Origin: an uncultured Bacteroidaceae bacterium
Lineage (GTDB): Bacteria > Bacteroidota > Bacteroidia > Bacteroidales > Bacteroidaceae
Assembly: GCA_934293005.1 (NCBI GenBank)
Contig: CAKQYA010000003.1
Location: 45,789 to 109,788 of the forward strand
DNA length: 64,000 bases
Direction: 5' to 3'
Position numbers and translations under genes: made by a program. Positions within the stretch are counted from its first letter, which is position 1. The number at the start of each line of letters is the position of its first letter. Shown here in pieces: positions 7,346 through 16,022 of the stretch. The notes under the pieces are model-generated. The model saw only the letters and a program-made list of their open reading frames with translations, was not told the origin of the DNA and did no database searches.

Positions 7346-8797
7346 TCACCTTGTGAGCATCTCACACACCCTGTCTTGAAAATCACGTGCGGTATTTGCG
7401 CTCAGCACTCCATTGATGATGATAGAGAAAGCCAAGGTGTGGCCATTAGACGCATTGGCATAGCCCGCAAGGGAAATGACGCCCTCCAAGGTGCCTGTCT
7501 TTGCATGTATGTTGCGGTAAGCCGTGCCTCGGCGCATGCGGGTGTCAAGAGTTCCGTCCACACCTGCTATTGGCAGGGCAGGATAAAAACTTCGGAATAT
7601 GTCATCATGACGATAAGCATAACGAAGCACTGAGACCATGGCAGAAGCCGATGAATAATTGTATAGCGACACTCCGCTGCCATCAGCCACCTTGACATAC
7701 GCCGTAGGAACACCTGCCTGACGAAGCATATTCTCCACTTGGCGAGCACCATCTTTCCACGAGCTGTACTTGCGCGCATTGAGATCGGCCAACTGATAAA
7801 AGACGGCTTCTGCATGCAGATTGTCAGAATTCTTCAGCATACGCTGCATCACCTGTTCTATAGTTCGTGACTTAACATAGAAACGATGACCTCCGCCAGG
7901 ATACTCTTTCATGGCATACGCAATGTCAGTCTTGCTGCTGTCGGCAGGCTCCACACGAAAATCGGCCAGAGATTTGCTGAGAACAAACACAAAGTGCTCA
8001 GCTGGATGAAAATGCGGATCTTTAGAATAGTTTGTGAAGTCGGGGTACATCTTTCCCCTCTCAAGCATCAAGGCACTTAGATAAGGTTCATACTTGCTTG
8101 GCACATCATCCCAGCACCATCCATTGCCATAAAGATCTTTCTCTTTCATGCTTGCATCGGCATATAGTGTGCCATCAATGCGTTTGATGCCTTGGCCAGC
8201 AATGTCGGCTGCCAAGGAACGGAGATCGGAATAGGAATACATAGGATCGAAGTCGCCTACCACATAGATGTCGCCATGCAAAGTGCCATCGGCCGAAATA
8301 GCACCTGTATAATAGGCAGTGGTTCGAATCTCATGTCTGGCTCCGAGTTTGCTGAGGGCCGCCACAGCAGTCAACACCTTCTGTGTGGATGCTGGACGCA
8401 TCACTTTCTTCCGGTTGTATTCCCATATGAGAGAGTCGGCTTCGAGGTCCCAAACACATATGGCCGTGTTGTAATATGCAGCGTCAGCTTCTTTAGCGAT
8501 CTCGCCAAGAGAGAGATGCAAGCGGTCAGACCATGTCTGGGCAACGGTTCCTGCAGCAGAAGCACCACCAGTTCCCGTATTGCCGACATGCGTGGATAGA
8601 CTGTCTTGTTCGTAAATGCTGTCACATCCAGCAACTCCAAGGCTGTCGCAAAACGGGGTCTCGTGCATAACCTCTTTCTGACAACCGTTATCTGTTGCGG
8701 CATGCAACGGCAGAAAAACAATCGCTGAAAGCAAGAATACTGTCAGCAGTCCTCTTGCTGGTCTTCTTGTACGTTTTCTCTTTTCCGTGTTATACAT
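7346..8797 (-). CDS. dacB: D-alanyl-D-alanine carboxypeptidase/endopeptidase, PBP4 type (peptidase S13)
   Basis: 483 residues. It hydrolyses D-Ala-D-Ala ends or DD-crosslinks of peptidoglycan in the periplasm. After a basic N-terminus comes a signal sequence (LLTVFLLSAIVFLPLHA, cleavage near residue 33). The three penicillin-binding motifs are visible: SxxK as S137-T-Q-K140 in PASTQKVLTA, SDN in MLKNSDNLHAEA, and KTG in HAKTGTLEGVISLAGY. The family insertion domains lie between SxxK and SDN. Its first 55 bp overlap the end of the PH-domain gene upstream, so the two are probably translationally coupled. Confidence 0.93.
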   Translation of the reverse strand: MYNTEKRKRTRRPARGLLTVFLLSAIVFLPLHAATDNGCQKEVMHETPFCDSLGVAGCDSIYEQDSLSTHVGNTGTGGASAAGTVAQTWSDRLHLSLGEIAKEADAAYYNTAICVWDLEADSLIWEYNRKKVMRPASTQKVLTAVAALSKLGARHEIRTTAYYTGAISADGTLHGDIYVVGDFDPMYSYSDLRSLAADIAGQGIKRIDGTLYADASMKEKDLYGNGWCWDDVPSKYEPYLSALMLERGKMYPDFTNYSKDPHFHPAEHFVFVLSKSLADFRVEPADSSKTDIAYAMKEYPGGGHRFYVKSRTIEQVMQRMLKNSDNLHAEAVFYQLADLNARKYSSWKDGARQVENMLRQAGVPTAYVKVADGSGVSLYNYSSASAMVSVLRYAYRHDDIFRSFYPALPIAGVDGTLDTRMRRGTAYRNIHAKTGTLEGVISLAGYANASNGHTLAFSIIINGVLSANTARDFQDRVCEMLTR

Positions 8798-9186
8798 TTT
8801 ATAAAGTTTTCTTCATTCTTAGGCATTATGCCATATTCCTTGCCATCACTGAGCACCACTACAAGATATGACAACAACGGACGTCCTGCTATTCTGTAGC
8901 GATTGATGCGGTCGATGCGGTCAATATCCCCTATAGAGATGACAACATCTTTTGAGAACCTGCCTTCATGAATGACCAAAGTGCCCTCGGTAGTGATTGT
9001 ATAAGTGGTGTTGATGATTCTCTCAATGACAACCACCATAACGAGCAATACAGCAGCCAGCACAACTCCTATCCATTGCCTGGCAACGTGCTCTGTGGAC
9101 CAGATGAAAGAAATGGCTACTGACAGCAAAGCTGCCAGTAGCACATAACTTCTCATTGATACTTTTGCATGAAATTGTCTGTTCAT
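8743..9186 (-). CDS. PH domain-containing membrane protein (bacterial PH)
   Basis: About 147 residues from ATG 9186 (an ATG at 9198 would add four residues). Two adjacent hydrophobic helices (SYVLLAALLSVAISFIW and WIGVVLAAVLLVMVVVIE) are followed by a bacterial PH-like beta domain: TTYTITTEGTLVIHEGRF, DVVISIGDIDRIDRI, PLLSYLVVVLSDGKEYGI. The IxxIxxIxR stretch before a variable strand is characteristic of the small bPH proteins. Function unknown. The 3' end runs 55 bp into dacB; the M16 peptidase gene lies about 120 bp upstream on the same strand. Confidence 0.75.
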   Translation of the reverse strand: MNRQFHAKVSMRSYVLLAALLSVAISFIWSTEHVARQWIGVVLAAVLLVMVVVIERIINTTYTITTEGTLVIHEGRFSKDVVISIGDIDRIDRINRYRIAGRPLLSYLVVVLSDGKEYGIMPKNEENFIKCITRKRENVQEDQQEDC

Positions 9187-9305
9187 GTGTCTTATCATTA
9201 AATTGTTCTTTCAAGCTTACAAGAAAAGCTTCTTTCCTAAAGTTTGAATGCCCTTTTACACTTTCAGCCACCAGGCCAACAGAACCTAAAAGGTGCTTTT
9301 TCCTA

Positions 9306-12122
9306 TCATTCCACAGGACTTGTCATACCAACCTCTATGCGGTTGCCGCTGCGGAATATCACTTTTGCAGCAGCCTTGATGTCATCCACTGTGATATTCT
9401 CCACAGTCTTCCTGAAGTCGGTCACATTATCTTCTCCATACATTGTAAGCCAAATCATCTGGCGGAGCCAATAGGCATTGTCCTTCAGGTTCTCGTCATA
9501 CAGACGAAGCTTGTACTCTTTAATTTTCTTGAGGTCTTCCTCTGAAGGGCCTTTCTCTATTATGTCATCAACGCCCTTGTACACCACTTCTGTCATACGC
9601 TCGCGCTTGTCGGGAGCTGTAGGCAACTGTATCTGTACCGTAGCGCGCTGGTCTGGATAGTCTGTGATGCTTGCCTGTACAGGCACGCCGTAAGCACCAC
9701 CTTCGTCCTCACGCACAGTCTCTGTGTACTTCATGTCCATGACCTGCTCAAGCATGCTTACCAAGATGGTGTTCTTTAGGTTCACCTTGAGCGGAGCATT
9801 ATAGATAAAGAACACAAGAGCATTTGGAGTCTCAAGATGTTTCTCAAAGACATTCTTATGCTCACCCTGAGCCATCTTCAAGTCAATTGTCTTGAATTTC
9901 TCAGAACCCTTGAGTGTGGGAAGAGCACCGAGATACTTGGCAAGCATCGGAGCTATAGAATCTGCATCAAGGTCGCCGACAAGGAAGAAGTCAAAATCAT
10001 CAGCATCAGCAAAACGCTCCTTATAGATTTCAATGACACGGTCATAATTGATTCGGTCAAGGTCTTCAGCCTTAGTGCGCACAGCACGAGGATTGTTGTT
10101 ATAAACAACTTTTGCTATGGTATCCTGCAAGGCTATCATAGGATTGTTCTCCTTGTTCCTGAGATTAGCCTTTGAACGCTGTATGGCCGAATTGAACGCT
10201 TCCACATCCTTGCGAGGGGATGTAAACTTAAGATAAGTGAGTTGCATCATTGTCTCGAAATCTTTCTTTGCGCATGATCCTGACACATTCTCGCTTTGAG
10301 ATGACACACTTGTGTTCACATTGGCCTGGATGCCAGCAAGCTTCTTGTTAAGCTCTGTGGCGCTGAACTCACCCCAGCCGCCTACGCCTGCAAAACTCAG
10401 ACTTGCGGTCTGGTCAAGTTCATCATTGCTATAGAGAGACGTGCCTCCCTTGCTGTAAGCAGACATGCTGATGGTGTTTGGCGCAAAGTCGGTTTTCTTC
10501 ACATGCACTCTCACACCATTGCTGAGGGTGATGAGCTTGAAGCCAAACTTGTCCTGCTTGATGCTCTTAACCTTGCCAGGAACTGGAAGATTGCTGATGA
10601 GCGGGCGATTATCCTCATCGTGCGCAGGAGCCTCAATGTCTTCAGCTTCCACCTCTTTCATGTAGCGCAAGATATCTTCCTTGGTTGGAAGCACATTATC
10701 TTCCTTGTCTGTGCCAAAGCCTATTATGACCATATTGTCGGAAGGCATGGCTTTGAGGAGCGCATTGACTTCATCGACAGAAAATTCCGGCATGGAAGTG
10801 ATTCTCTTGGCAAACTCATAGTTCCACTCAATGCTTGGCATTGGTTCGTTCTCAAGGAAGTTGCGCACGCAATCGTTCACATAACTGCTGCTCTGCATCT
10901 TCTCGCGCTTCAGATATATTGTCTCCATCTGAGAGAGATATTCTGATTTGAAGCGGTTGAACTCAGCCTCTGTGAATCCGAATCTCTTGGCACGGAGTAT
11001 CTCACGATAAAGAGCCTTGATGCCTTCCTCATATTTATTCTTCTCACATGTGACGCTTCCTGCAAATGCAGCCTTTGTCTTTGAGACGAAGAAGTCGTCC
11101 AGACCAAAGTCTGCACCAAGGAATGGAGGATTCTGTTTCTGCAGAATCTCTGCTACACGTTCGCTGAACATTGACGACATGGCATAGTTGAGTATTTCAT
11201 GCACATTGTAAGCAGCCTTGTTCTTCATCTCTCGTGGGAATGCTTCTGTTTTCCAATTGAAGATGAAGACATTTGCCACTTGCTCCTTGTCTTTGTTGAT
11301 AGACACGATAGGCTCTTTGTTGTCAGCCACAGGGAAATACTCAAACTTTGCAGCATCAGGGGCGGCAGGTTTGACGTCGGCAAAGACATTCTTTATTTTC
11401 TGTTCTATCTCGTCCACGTCAACATCGCCTACAATGACAATGGCTTGAAGGTCGGGACGGTACCATTTGCGGTAATAGTTGCGGAGTGTCTCATAAGGAA
11501 AGTTCATCACAACATCCATTGTGCCTATAGGCAGGCGATAGCCATACCGGCAATCGGGATAAATCACAGGAAGAGCCTTCTCATACATGCGCATCATAGC
11601 AGAACTCCTCATTCTCCATTCCTCGTTGATGACACCGCGTTCGGCGTCAATCTCTTTGTCTTGGAGCAAAAGGTCGTGGCTCCAGTCGTGGAGAATGAGC
11701 AGACACTTGTCGATGGCTCCCTCAGTCTCCACATTGACATTGTCTATATTGTAAACAGTCTCATCGAAAGCTGTGTATGCGTTGAGGTTCTCGCCAAAGC
11801 GCACTCCTATAGATTCAAGATATGTCTTTAGCTGGTTTCCTGGGAAGTTCTTTGTGCCATTGAAGCACATATGCTCAAGAAAATGCGCCAAGCCACGCTG
11901 GTCGTCGTCTTCCTGCAATGAGCCTACTTTCTGCGCTATATAAAAAAATGCGCGTTTCTCAGGCCATGCATTGTGTCGTATGTAATATGTCAGTCCGTTA
12001 GGCAAGGTGCCCTTGCGGTAAGCCTCATCCATAGGAACAGTCTCTTCCAGTATGTTCTGTGCCACTATGCCACTCACGGCTGTCGTAACCAGCAGCAGAA
12101 ACATTAAGAGTTTTTTTCTCAT
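9306..12122 (-). CDS. M16 family zinc peptidase (insulinase/pitrilysin-like), exported
   Basis: 938 residues with an N-terminal signal sequence (KKLLMFLLLVTTAVSGIVAQ). The inverted zinc motif HxxEH is present as H80-F-L-E83-H84 in GLAHFLEHMCFNGTKNFPG, with the distal Glu expected in the following helix (VINEEWRMR region). The second half (from about residue 520, VRVHVKKTDFAPNTISMSAYS) is a second, non-catalytic M16 lobe, giving the usual clam-shell. Such periplasmic peptidases in Bacteroidetes degrade small peptides. It follows nadB by 62 bp on the same strand. Confidence 0.92.
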   Translation of the reverse strand: MRKKLLMFLLLVTTAVSGIVAQNILEETVPMDEAYRKGTLPNGLTYYIRHNAWPEKRAFFYIAQKVGSLQEDDDQRGLAHFLEHMCFNGTKNFPGNQLKTYLESIGVRFGENLNAYTAFDETVYNIDNVNVETEGAIDKCLLILHDWSHDLLLQDKEIDAERGVINEEWRMRSSAMMRMYEKALPVIYPDCRYGYRLPIGTMDVVMNFPYETLRNYYRKWYRPDLQAIVIVGDVDVDEIEQKIKNVFADVKPAAPDAAKFEYFPVADNKEPIVSINKDKEQVANVFIFNWKTEAFPREMKNKAAYNVHEILNYAMSSMFSERVAEILQKQNPPFLGADFGLDDFFVSKTKAAFAGSVTCEKNKYEEGIKALYREILRAKRFGFTEAEFNRFKSEYLSQMETIYLKREKMQSSSYVNDCVRNFLENEPMPSIEWNYEFAKRITSMPEFSVDEVNALLKAMPSDNMVIIGFGTDKEDNVLPTKEDILRYMKEVEAEDIEAPAHDEDNRPLISNLPVPGKVKSIKQDKFGFKLITLSNGVRVHVKKTDFAPNTISMSAYSKGGTSLYSNDELDQTASLSFAGVGGWGEFSATELNKKLAGIQANVNTSVSSQSENVSGSCAKKDFETMMQLTYLKFTSPRKDVEAFNSAIQRSKANLRNKENNPMIALQDTIAKVVYNNNPRAVRTKAEDLDRINYDRVIEIYKERFADADDFDFFLVGDLDADSIAPMLAKYLGALPTLKGSEKFKTIDLKMAQGEHKNVFEKHLETPNALVFFIYNAPLKVNLKNTILVSMLEQVMDMKYTETVREDEGGAYGVPVQASITDYPDQRATVQIQLPTAPDKRERMTEVVYKGVDDIIEKGPSEEDLKKIKEYKLRLYDENLKDNAYWLRQMIWLTMYGEDNVTDFRKTVENITVDDIKAAAKVIFRSGNRIEVGMTSPVE

Positions 12123-12184
12123 TATAATAGATTTAGTTTATAGATGTAATTATGTTTATTACAAAGAAAATCTTGCGCACCCGC

Positions 12185-13789
12185 TTATTTCATGCTTTGC
12201 TTGTCTGCGTCGAGCGCATGCTTTGCGTAGTCAACCGTATAGTGAAGGCCACGGCTCTCCTTACGCTCCAAGGCTTGCCTTGTGATGAGATAGCCCACAT
12301 TTATCATGTTGCGGAGCTCGCAGATGTCGCGTGTTGGCTTCACGCGCTTGAAGAGATGCTCTGTCTCTTCATAGAGAAGGTCGAGACGTTCCCATGCACG
12401 ATGCAGACGAAGGTCGGAACGCACAATTCCCACATATGTCGACATTATCTGGCCAACCTCCTTCACGTCCTGGGCTATAAGCACTTTCTCTTCATTGGTC
12501 ATGGTGCCCTCATCATTCCACTCTGGCACTTTGGTATTGAAGTCATAGCCATCAATGACCTCAAGAGAGTGCTTTGCTGCAGCGTCAGCATATACCACAG
12601 CCTCTATGAGCGAGTTGCTGGCCAAACGGTTGCCTCCATGCAGACCTGTGCATGAGCACTCACCCACAGCATAAAGGCGTTTGATGCTCGACTGGCCATC
12701 GAGGTCGACCTGTATGCCGCCACACATGTAATGCGCACTCGGAGCCACTGGTATGTATTGCTTGGTTATGTCTATGCCTATAGACAAACACTTGGCATAG
12801 ATATTGGGGAAATGGTGCTTTGTCTCCTCCGGGTCTTTGTGAGTGACATCAAGACACACATGGTCAAGCGCATGTATCTTCATCTCGTTGTCGATGGCAC
12901 GAGCCACAATGTCGCGTGGCGCAAGACTGAGACGCTCGTCATACTTTTGCATGAACTCTTCCCCATTAGGAAGACGCAGTATGCCTCCATAGCCCCTCAT
13001 GGCTTCCGTGATGAGGAAAGCGGGATGAGTCTCTTTCGGATTGAAAAGCACGGTCGGGTGGAACTGCACGAACTCCATGTCCTTGACCTTGCCCTTGGCA
13101 CGATAAACCATAGCTATGCCGTCGCCCGTGGCAATGTTTGGATTAGATGTGGTGGCATAGATGGCTCCTGTGCCTCCTGTAGCCATCAAGGTCACCTTGG
13201 ACAGATAAGTGTCAATCTTGCCTGTCTCAGGATTGAGCACATAAGCTCCATAACATTCGATGTCTGGAGTGCGGCGTGTGACACGTATGCCCAAATGATG
13301 CTGCGTGATGATTTCCACAGCAAAGTGATGCTCAAGGATGTCTATGTTTGGATTGTTGCGCACAGCTTCCATCAGCCCACGCTGTATCTCTGCGCCTGTA
13401 TCGTCTGCATGATGAAGAATGCGGAACTCAGAATGTCCGCCTTCACGGTGAAGGTCGAATGTGCCGTCTTCCTTCTTGTCAAAGTTGACACCCCACTTCA
13501 CAAGGTCTTGTATGCAGCGCGGTCCATTGGTCACGACTTGTTTCACGGCCTCTGGGTCGCTGATCCAGTCGCCAGCAATCATAGTGTCTTGTATATGCTT
13601 CTCGAAATTGTCTACAAGAAGATTTGTTACCGAAGCGATGCCACCTTGCGCTTTTGCCGTATTGGCCTCTTCAAGTGTTGTCTTACATATAATGGCAATC
13701 TTGCCTTTATTTGCTTCTGCCACCTTGAGGGCATAACTCATACCAGCCACACCTGAACCGATAATGAGAAAATCATATTGCTTTGTCAT
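12185..13789 (-). CDS. nadB: L-aspartate oxidase
   Basis: 534 residues. It oxidises L-aspartate to iminoaspartate, the first step of NAD synthesis. The N-terminal FAD motif DFLIIGSGVAGMSYALKVAE, the succinate dehydrogenase-like substrate region QGGIASV (around residue 50), HREGGHSEFRILHHADDTG and the C-terminal GLHGGNRLASNSLIEAVVYA are all diagnostic. nadA and nadC are not nearby. A TAACTTTG -7 element stands upstream on the minus strand. Confidence 0.96.
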   Translation of the reverse strand: MTKQYDFLIIGSGVAGMSYALKVAEANKGKIAIICKTTLEEANTAKAQGGIASVTNLLVDNFEKHIQDTMIAGDWISDPEAVKQVVTNGPRCIQDLVKWGVNFDKKEDGTFDLHREGGHSEFRILHHADDTGAEIQRGLMEAVRNNPNIDILEHHFAVEIITQHHLGIRVTRRTPDIECYGAYVLNPETGKIDTYLSKVTLMATGGTGAIYATTSNPNIATGDGIAMVYRAKGKVKDMEFVQFHPTVLFNPKETHPAFLITEAMRGYGGILRLPNGEEFMQKYDERLSLAPRDIVARAIDNEMKIHALDHVCLDVTHKDPEETKHHFPNIYAKCLSIGIDITKQYIPVAPSAHYMCGGIQVDLDGQSSIKRLYAVGECSCTGLHGGNRLASNSLIEAVVYADAAAKHSLEVIDGYDFNTKVPEWNDEGTMTNEEKVLIAQDVKEVGQIMSTYVGIVRSDLRLHRAWERLDLLYEETEHLFKRVKPTRDICELRNMINVGYLITRQALERKESRGLHYTVDYAKHALDADKQSMK

Positions 13790-13813
13790 CTTTTAAAATA
13801 ACTTTTTGATATG

Positions 13814-13821
13814 CAAAGTTA
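13814..13821 (-). promoter_or_regulatory. -7 element upstream of nadB
   Basis: TAACTTTG read on the minus strand, 25-32 bp from the nadB ATG. No good TTG was seen at the expected -33 distance, so only the -7 half is supported. Confidence 0.5.
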
Positions 13822-13865
13822 GTTATTTTCAATGAATAAAACCATCTTCTTTCAAAAATAGTTCG

Positions 13866-13873
13866 TACCTTTG
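13866..13873 (+). promoter_or_regulatory. -7 element upstream of the TPR gene
   Basis: TACCTTTG matches TAnnTTTG and lies about 20 bp before the ATG at 13893. The -33 region is only weakly similar (TTTC). It is divergent to the nadB element 45 bp away. Confidence 0.5.
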
Positions 13874-13892
13874 TAGCTAAATCTATAACAAT

Positions 13893-15881
13893 ATGAAAAC
13901 AAACAGACTATTTATATCATGGCTGTTGGCAGGCGCGTGCATTTGCGCTCATGCGCAGCAAACAGCCATCAAAGCCTTTGCCGACGGACATTATCACGGC
14001 GCAAGGCAACAACTTGTGGAGTGCCTTGAAAAAACAACAGTCAATGAAGAAAACAAACGTGACGCTGAAGCTCTGATACTTATATGCGACTATGTGACCA
14101 ATGCTGCTGGCACTGCCGACAGCATGGAGGAATGGCTCAAAAACGCACGCACATCACAATATGCCGAGGCCATCAGCATGCTTAGACGCAACCTTCTGAT
14201 CAAGGAACAGAGATTTGACGAGGCACTACAGCTGTTCTTCGCCAACGAAGGCAAATCACCCATATCCACACCACTCGCCTATCCTCTCACCCGCTTGAGC
14301 GAAGAGATGAGCAGCTTCAATGAAGCAATGTACCGCCTTGCAGGCGAGCACCTGTACGACAAGGCGCAATGGCAAAAGGCAGCAACTTATCTCGAGGCCG
14401 GAGAAAAAACCAGAACAGCCTTATACAAACTGGGCATGTGCTACTACAACCAAGGAGCATTCGACAAGGCACGAGCCAATCTCATCAAGGCTGCAGAAAA
14501 CGCCAATGACGAAATGGCACAAAACGCATGGCTGCACACAGGCATCGCTTCGCTCCGACTCATCAAGAAAACTGACGCACAGACAGCCTTCATGAATGCT
14601 GCGCAGATGAACGCAAGCAAGTCGCTGAAAGAAATGGCAATGTACAACTATGCTCTCACCCTGCACGAACAGAACTCGCCTCAAACTGTAAAGGTTATGG
14701 AAGACTTCCTCAACGAGTTTCCAACATCACAATATGCCACCCCCGTGTCGCAATGCCTCACAGCAGCTTATATGTCGAAGAAGGACTACAACAAAGCTCT
14801 GCAGGCCATCAGCAAGGTGCAGGCGCAGAACACAGACGCACAGAATGACAAGCAGACTGTATTGTACAACTTGGCATTCCAAGAACTTAACTCTGGCCGC
14901 ATCGAACAAGCCCTTGCCTACGCAGGAAAAGCTGTGGCTTTAGGCAACAAGAATGCAGAAGCTTATGCTGAGGCTTACTACATCAAGGGCGACTGCAACT
15001 ACCGTCAGGGTAATTACAGCCAAGCAGCCAACGACCTCAACACAGCTATCAATCTTGGAGGGCAGACAGCTAACGGCAAACTGAAGAACAACACATATGC
15101 CATATATAGCCTGGGGTATGCTCTGTACAAACAACAGAAATACAACGCAGCAATCAGCCAATTCAGCAAGGTCACAACCGCCAGCGACGCATCCGCATCG
15201 ATGAAAGCAGACGCTTTCAACAGACAGGGCGACAGTTATCTGAACATGCGCAATTATGACGAGGCCGACAAAGCTTATGCACAGGCTAAAGCCACCGACC
15301 ACAACTTGGGCGACTACTCCATGCTGCAGCAAGCATACATCGAAGGCCTCAGAGGCAACTATGGCCGCAAGGTCGAGATTCTTGACAAGATGAGGGGCGA
15401 ATACACACAGTCGTCGCTTACTGCCAAAGCTCTCTTCGAACAAGGACGCGCTTATGTGCTCTCCGGCAAGACAGATGAGGCCACAACCATCTTCCAGTCA
15501 ATTGTTGTCCGATTCCCAGGAAACGAATATGCACAAAAAGCGCAGGACGAACTGTCGAACATGGCCACCAACATCGCCATACAAGACTCGATAGCCGCAG
15601 CCCAAGACTCAATTGAGAATGCTGCCGCCATGGCGCCTGTCATGGCGGCACAAGCTCTCTTCGAGGCCAATAATTACCAAGCAGCCGAACAACAGCTGAA
15701 CGCAGCCATCGACAAGGGCATAGGCCGTCCTTACTGGCTTGCGCGCGCTTTTGTGCTTCTGAGCGACATATACAAAGCCGAAGGCAGAGCGATAGAAGCC
15801 AAACAGACTCTCGAATCGCTCAAGGCCAACTACAAGGAGGACGACGACATCAAGAAGATGATTGAAGAACGAATGAAATGA
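13893..15881 (+). CDS. Exported tetratricopeptide-repeat protein
   Basis: 662 residues with a signal sequence (MKTNRLFISWLLAGACICAHAQ). The body is a long series of TPR-like helix pairs, for example LYKLGMCYYNQGAFDKARANL, AYYIKGDCNYRQGNYSQAA, AIYSLGYALYKQQKYNAAISQ, AFNRQGDSYLNMRNYDEADKAY and ALFEQGRAYVLSGKTDEATTIF. Such periplasmic TPR proteins act as scaffolds for envelope assemblies; the partner is unknown. The next gene, 140 bp downstream on the same strand, encodes an outer-membrane barrel, which suggests the two work together. Confidence 0.85.
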   Translation: MKTNRLFISWLLAGACICAHAQQTAIKAFADGHYHGARQQLVECLEKTTVNEENKRDAEALILICDYVTNAAGTADSMEEWLKNARTSQYAEAISMLRRNLLIKEQRFDEALQLFFANEGKSPISTPLAYPLTRLSEEMSSFNEAMYRLAGEHLYDKAQWQKAATYLEAGEKTRTALYKLGMCYYNQGAFDKARANLIKAAENANDEMAQNAWLHTGIASLRLIKKTDAQTAFMNAAQMNASKSLKEMAMYNYALTLHEQNSPQTVKVMEDFLNEFPTSQYATPVSQCLTAAYMSKKDYNKALQAISKVQAQNTDAQNDKQTVLYNLAFQELNSGRIEQALAYAGKAVALGNKNAEAYAEAYYIKGDCNYRQGNYSQAANDLNTAINLGGQTANGKLKNNTYAIYSLGYALYKQQKYNAAISQFSKVTTASDASASMKADAFNRQGDSYLNMRNYDEADKAYAQAKATDHNLGDYSMLQQAYIEGLRGNYGRKVEILDKMRGEYTQSSLTAKALFEQGRAYVLSGKTDEATTIFQSIVVRFPGNEYAQKAQDELSNMATNIAIQDSIAAAQDSIENAAAMAPVMAAQALFEANNYQAAEQQLNAAIDKGIGRPYWLARAFVLLSDIYKAEGRAIEAKQTLESLKANYKEDDDIKKMIEERMK

Positions 15882-16022
15882 TAGCAGGAGACAGCATATT
15901 CTCTGCTGCCACAGCATTAATGCAGCAGACTGCATTCACACAGCTTCGACAGAATCCTTTTTCAGAAGTTTCTTTTCAAAGTACATCTTTCATGTTTCAT
16001 GCATAACAGCAACTATAAAAAA

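Noticed and set aside
12731..13756. 341-codon plus-strand open frame opposite nadB
   Set aside because: Entirely antisense to a clear nadB; composition (His, Cys, Val rich) is that of a shadow frame and no family resemblance is seen.
15999..16022. Upstream ATG for the outer-membrane barrel gene
   Set aside because: The signal sequence begins at ATG 16023; the extra eight residues are polar and would precede it without purpose.
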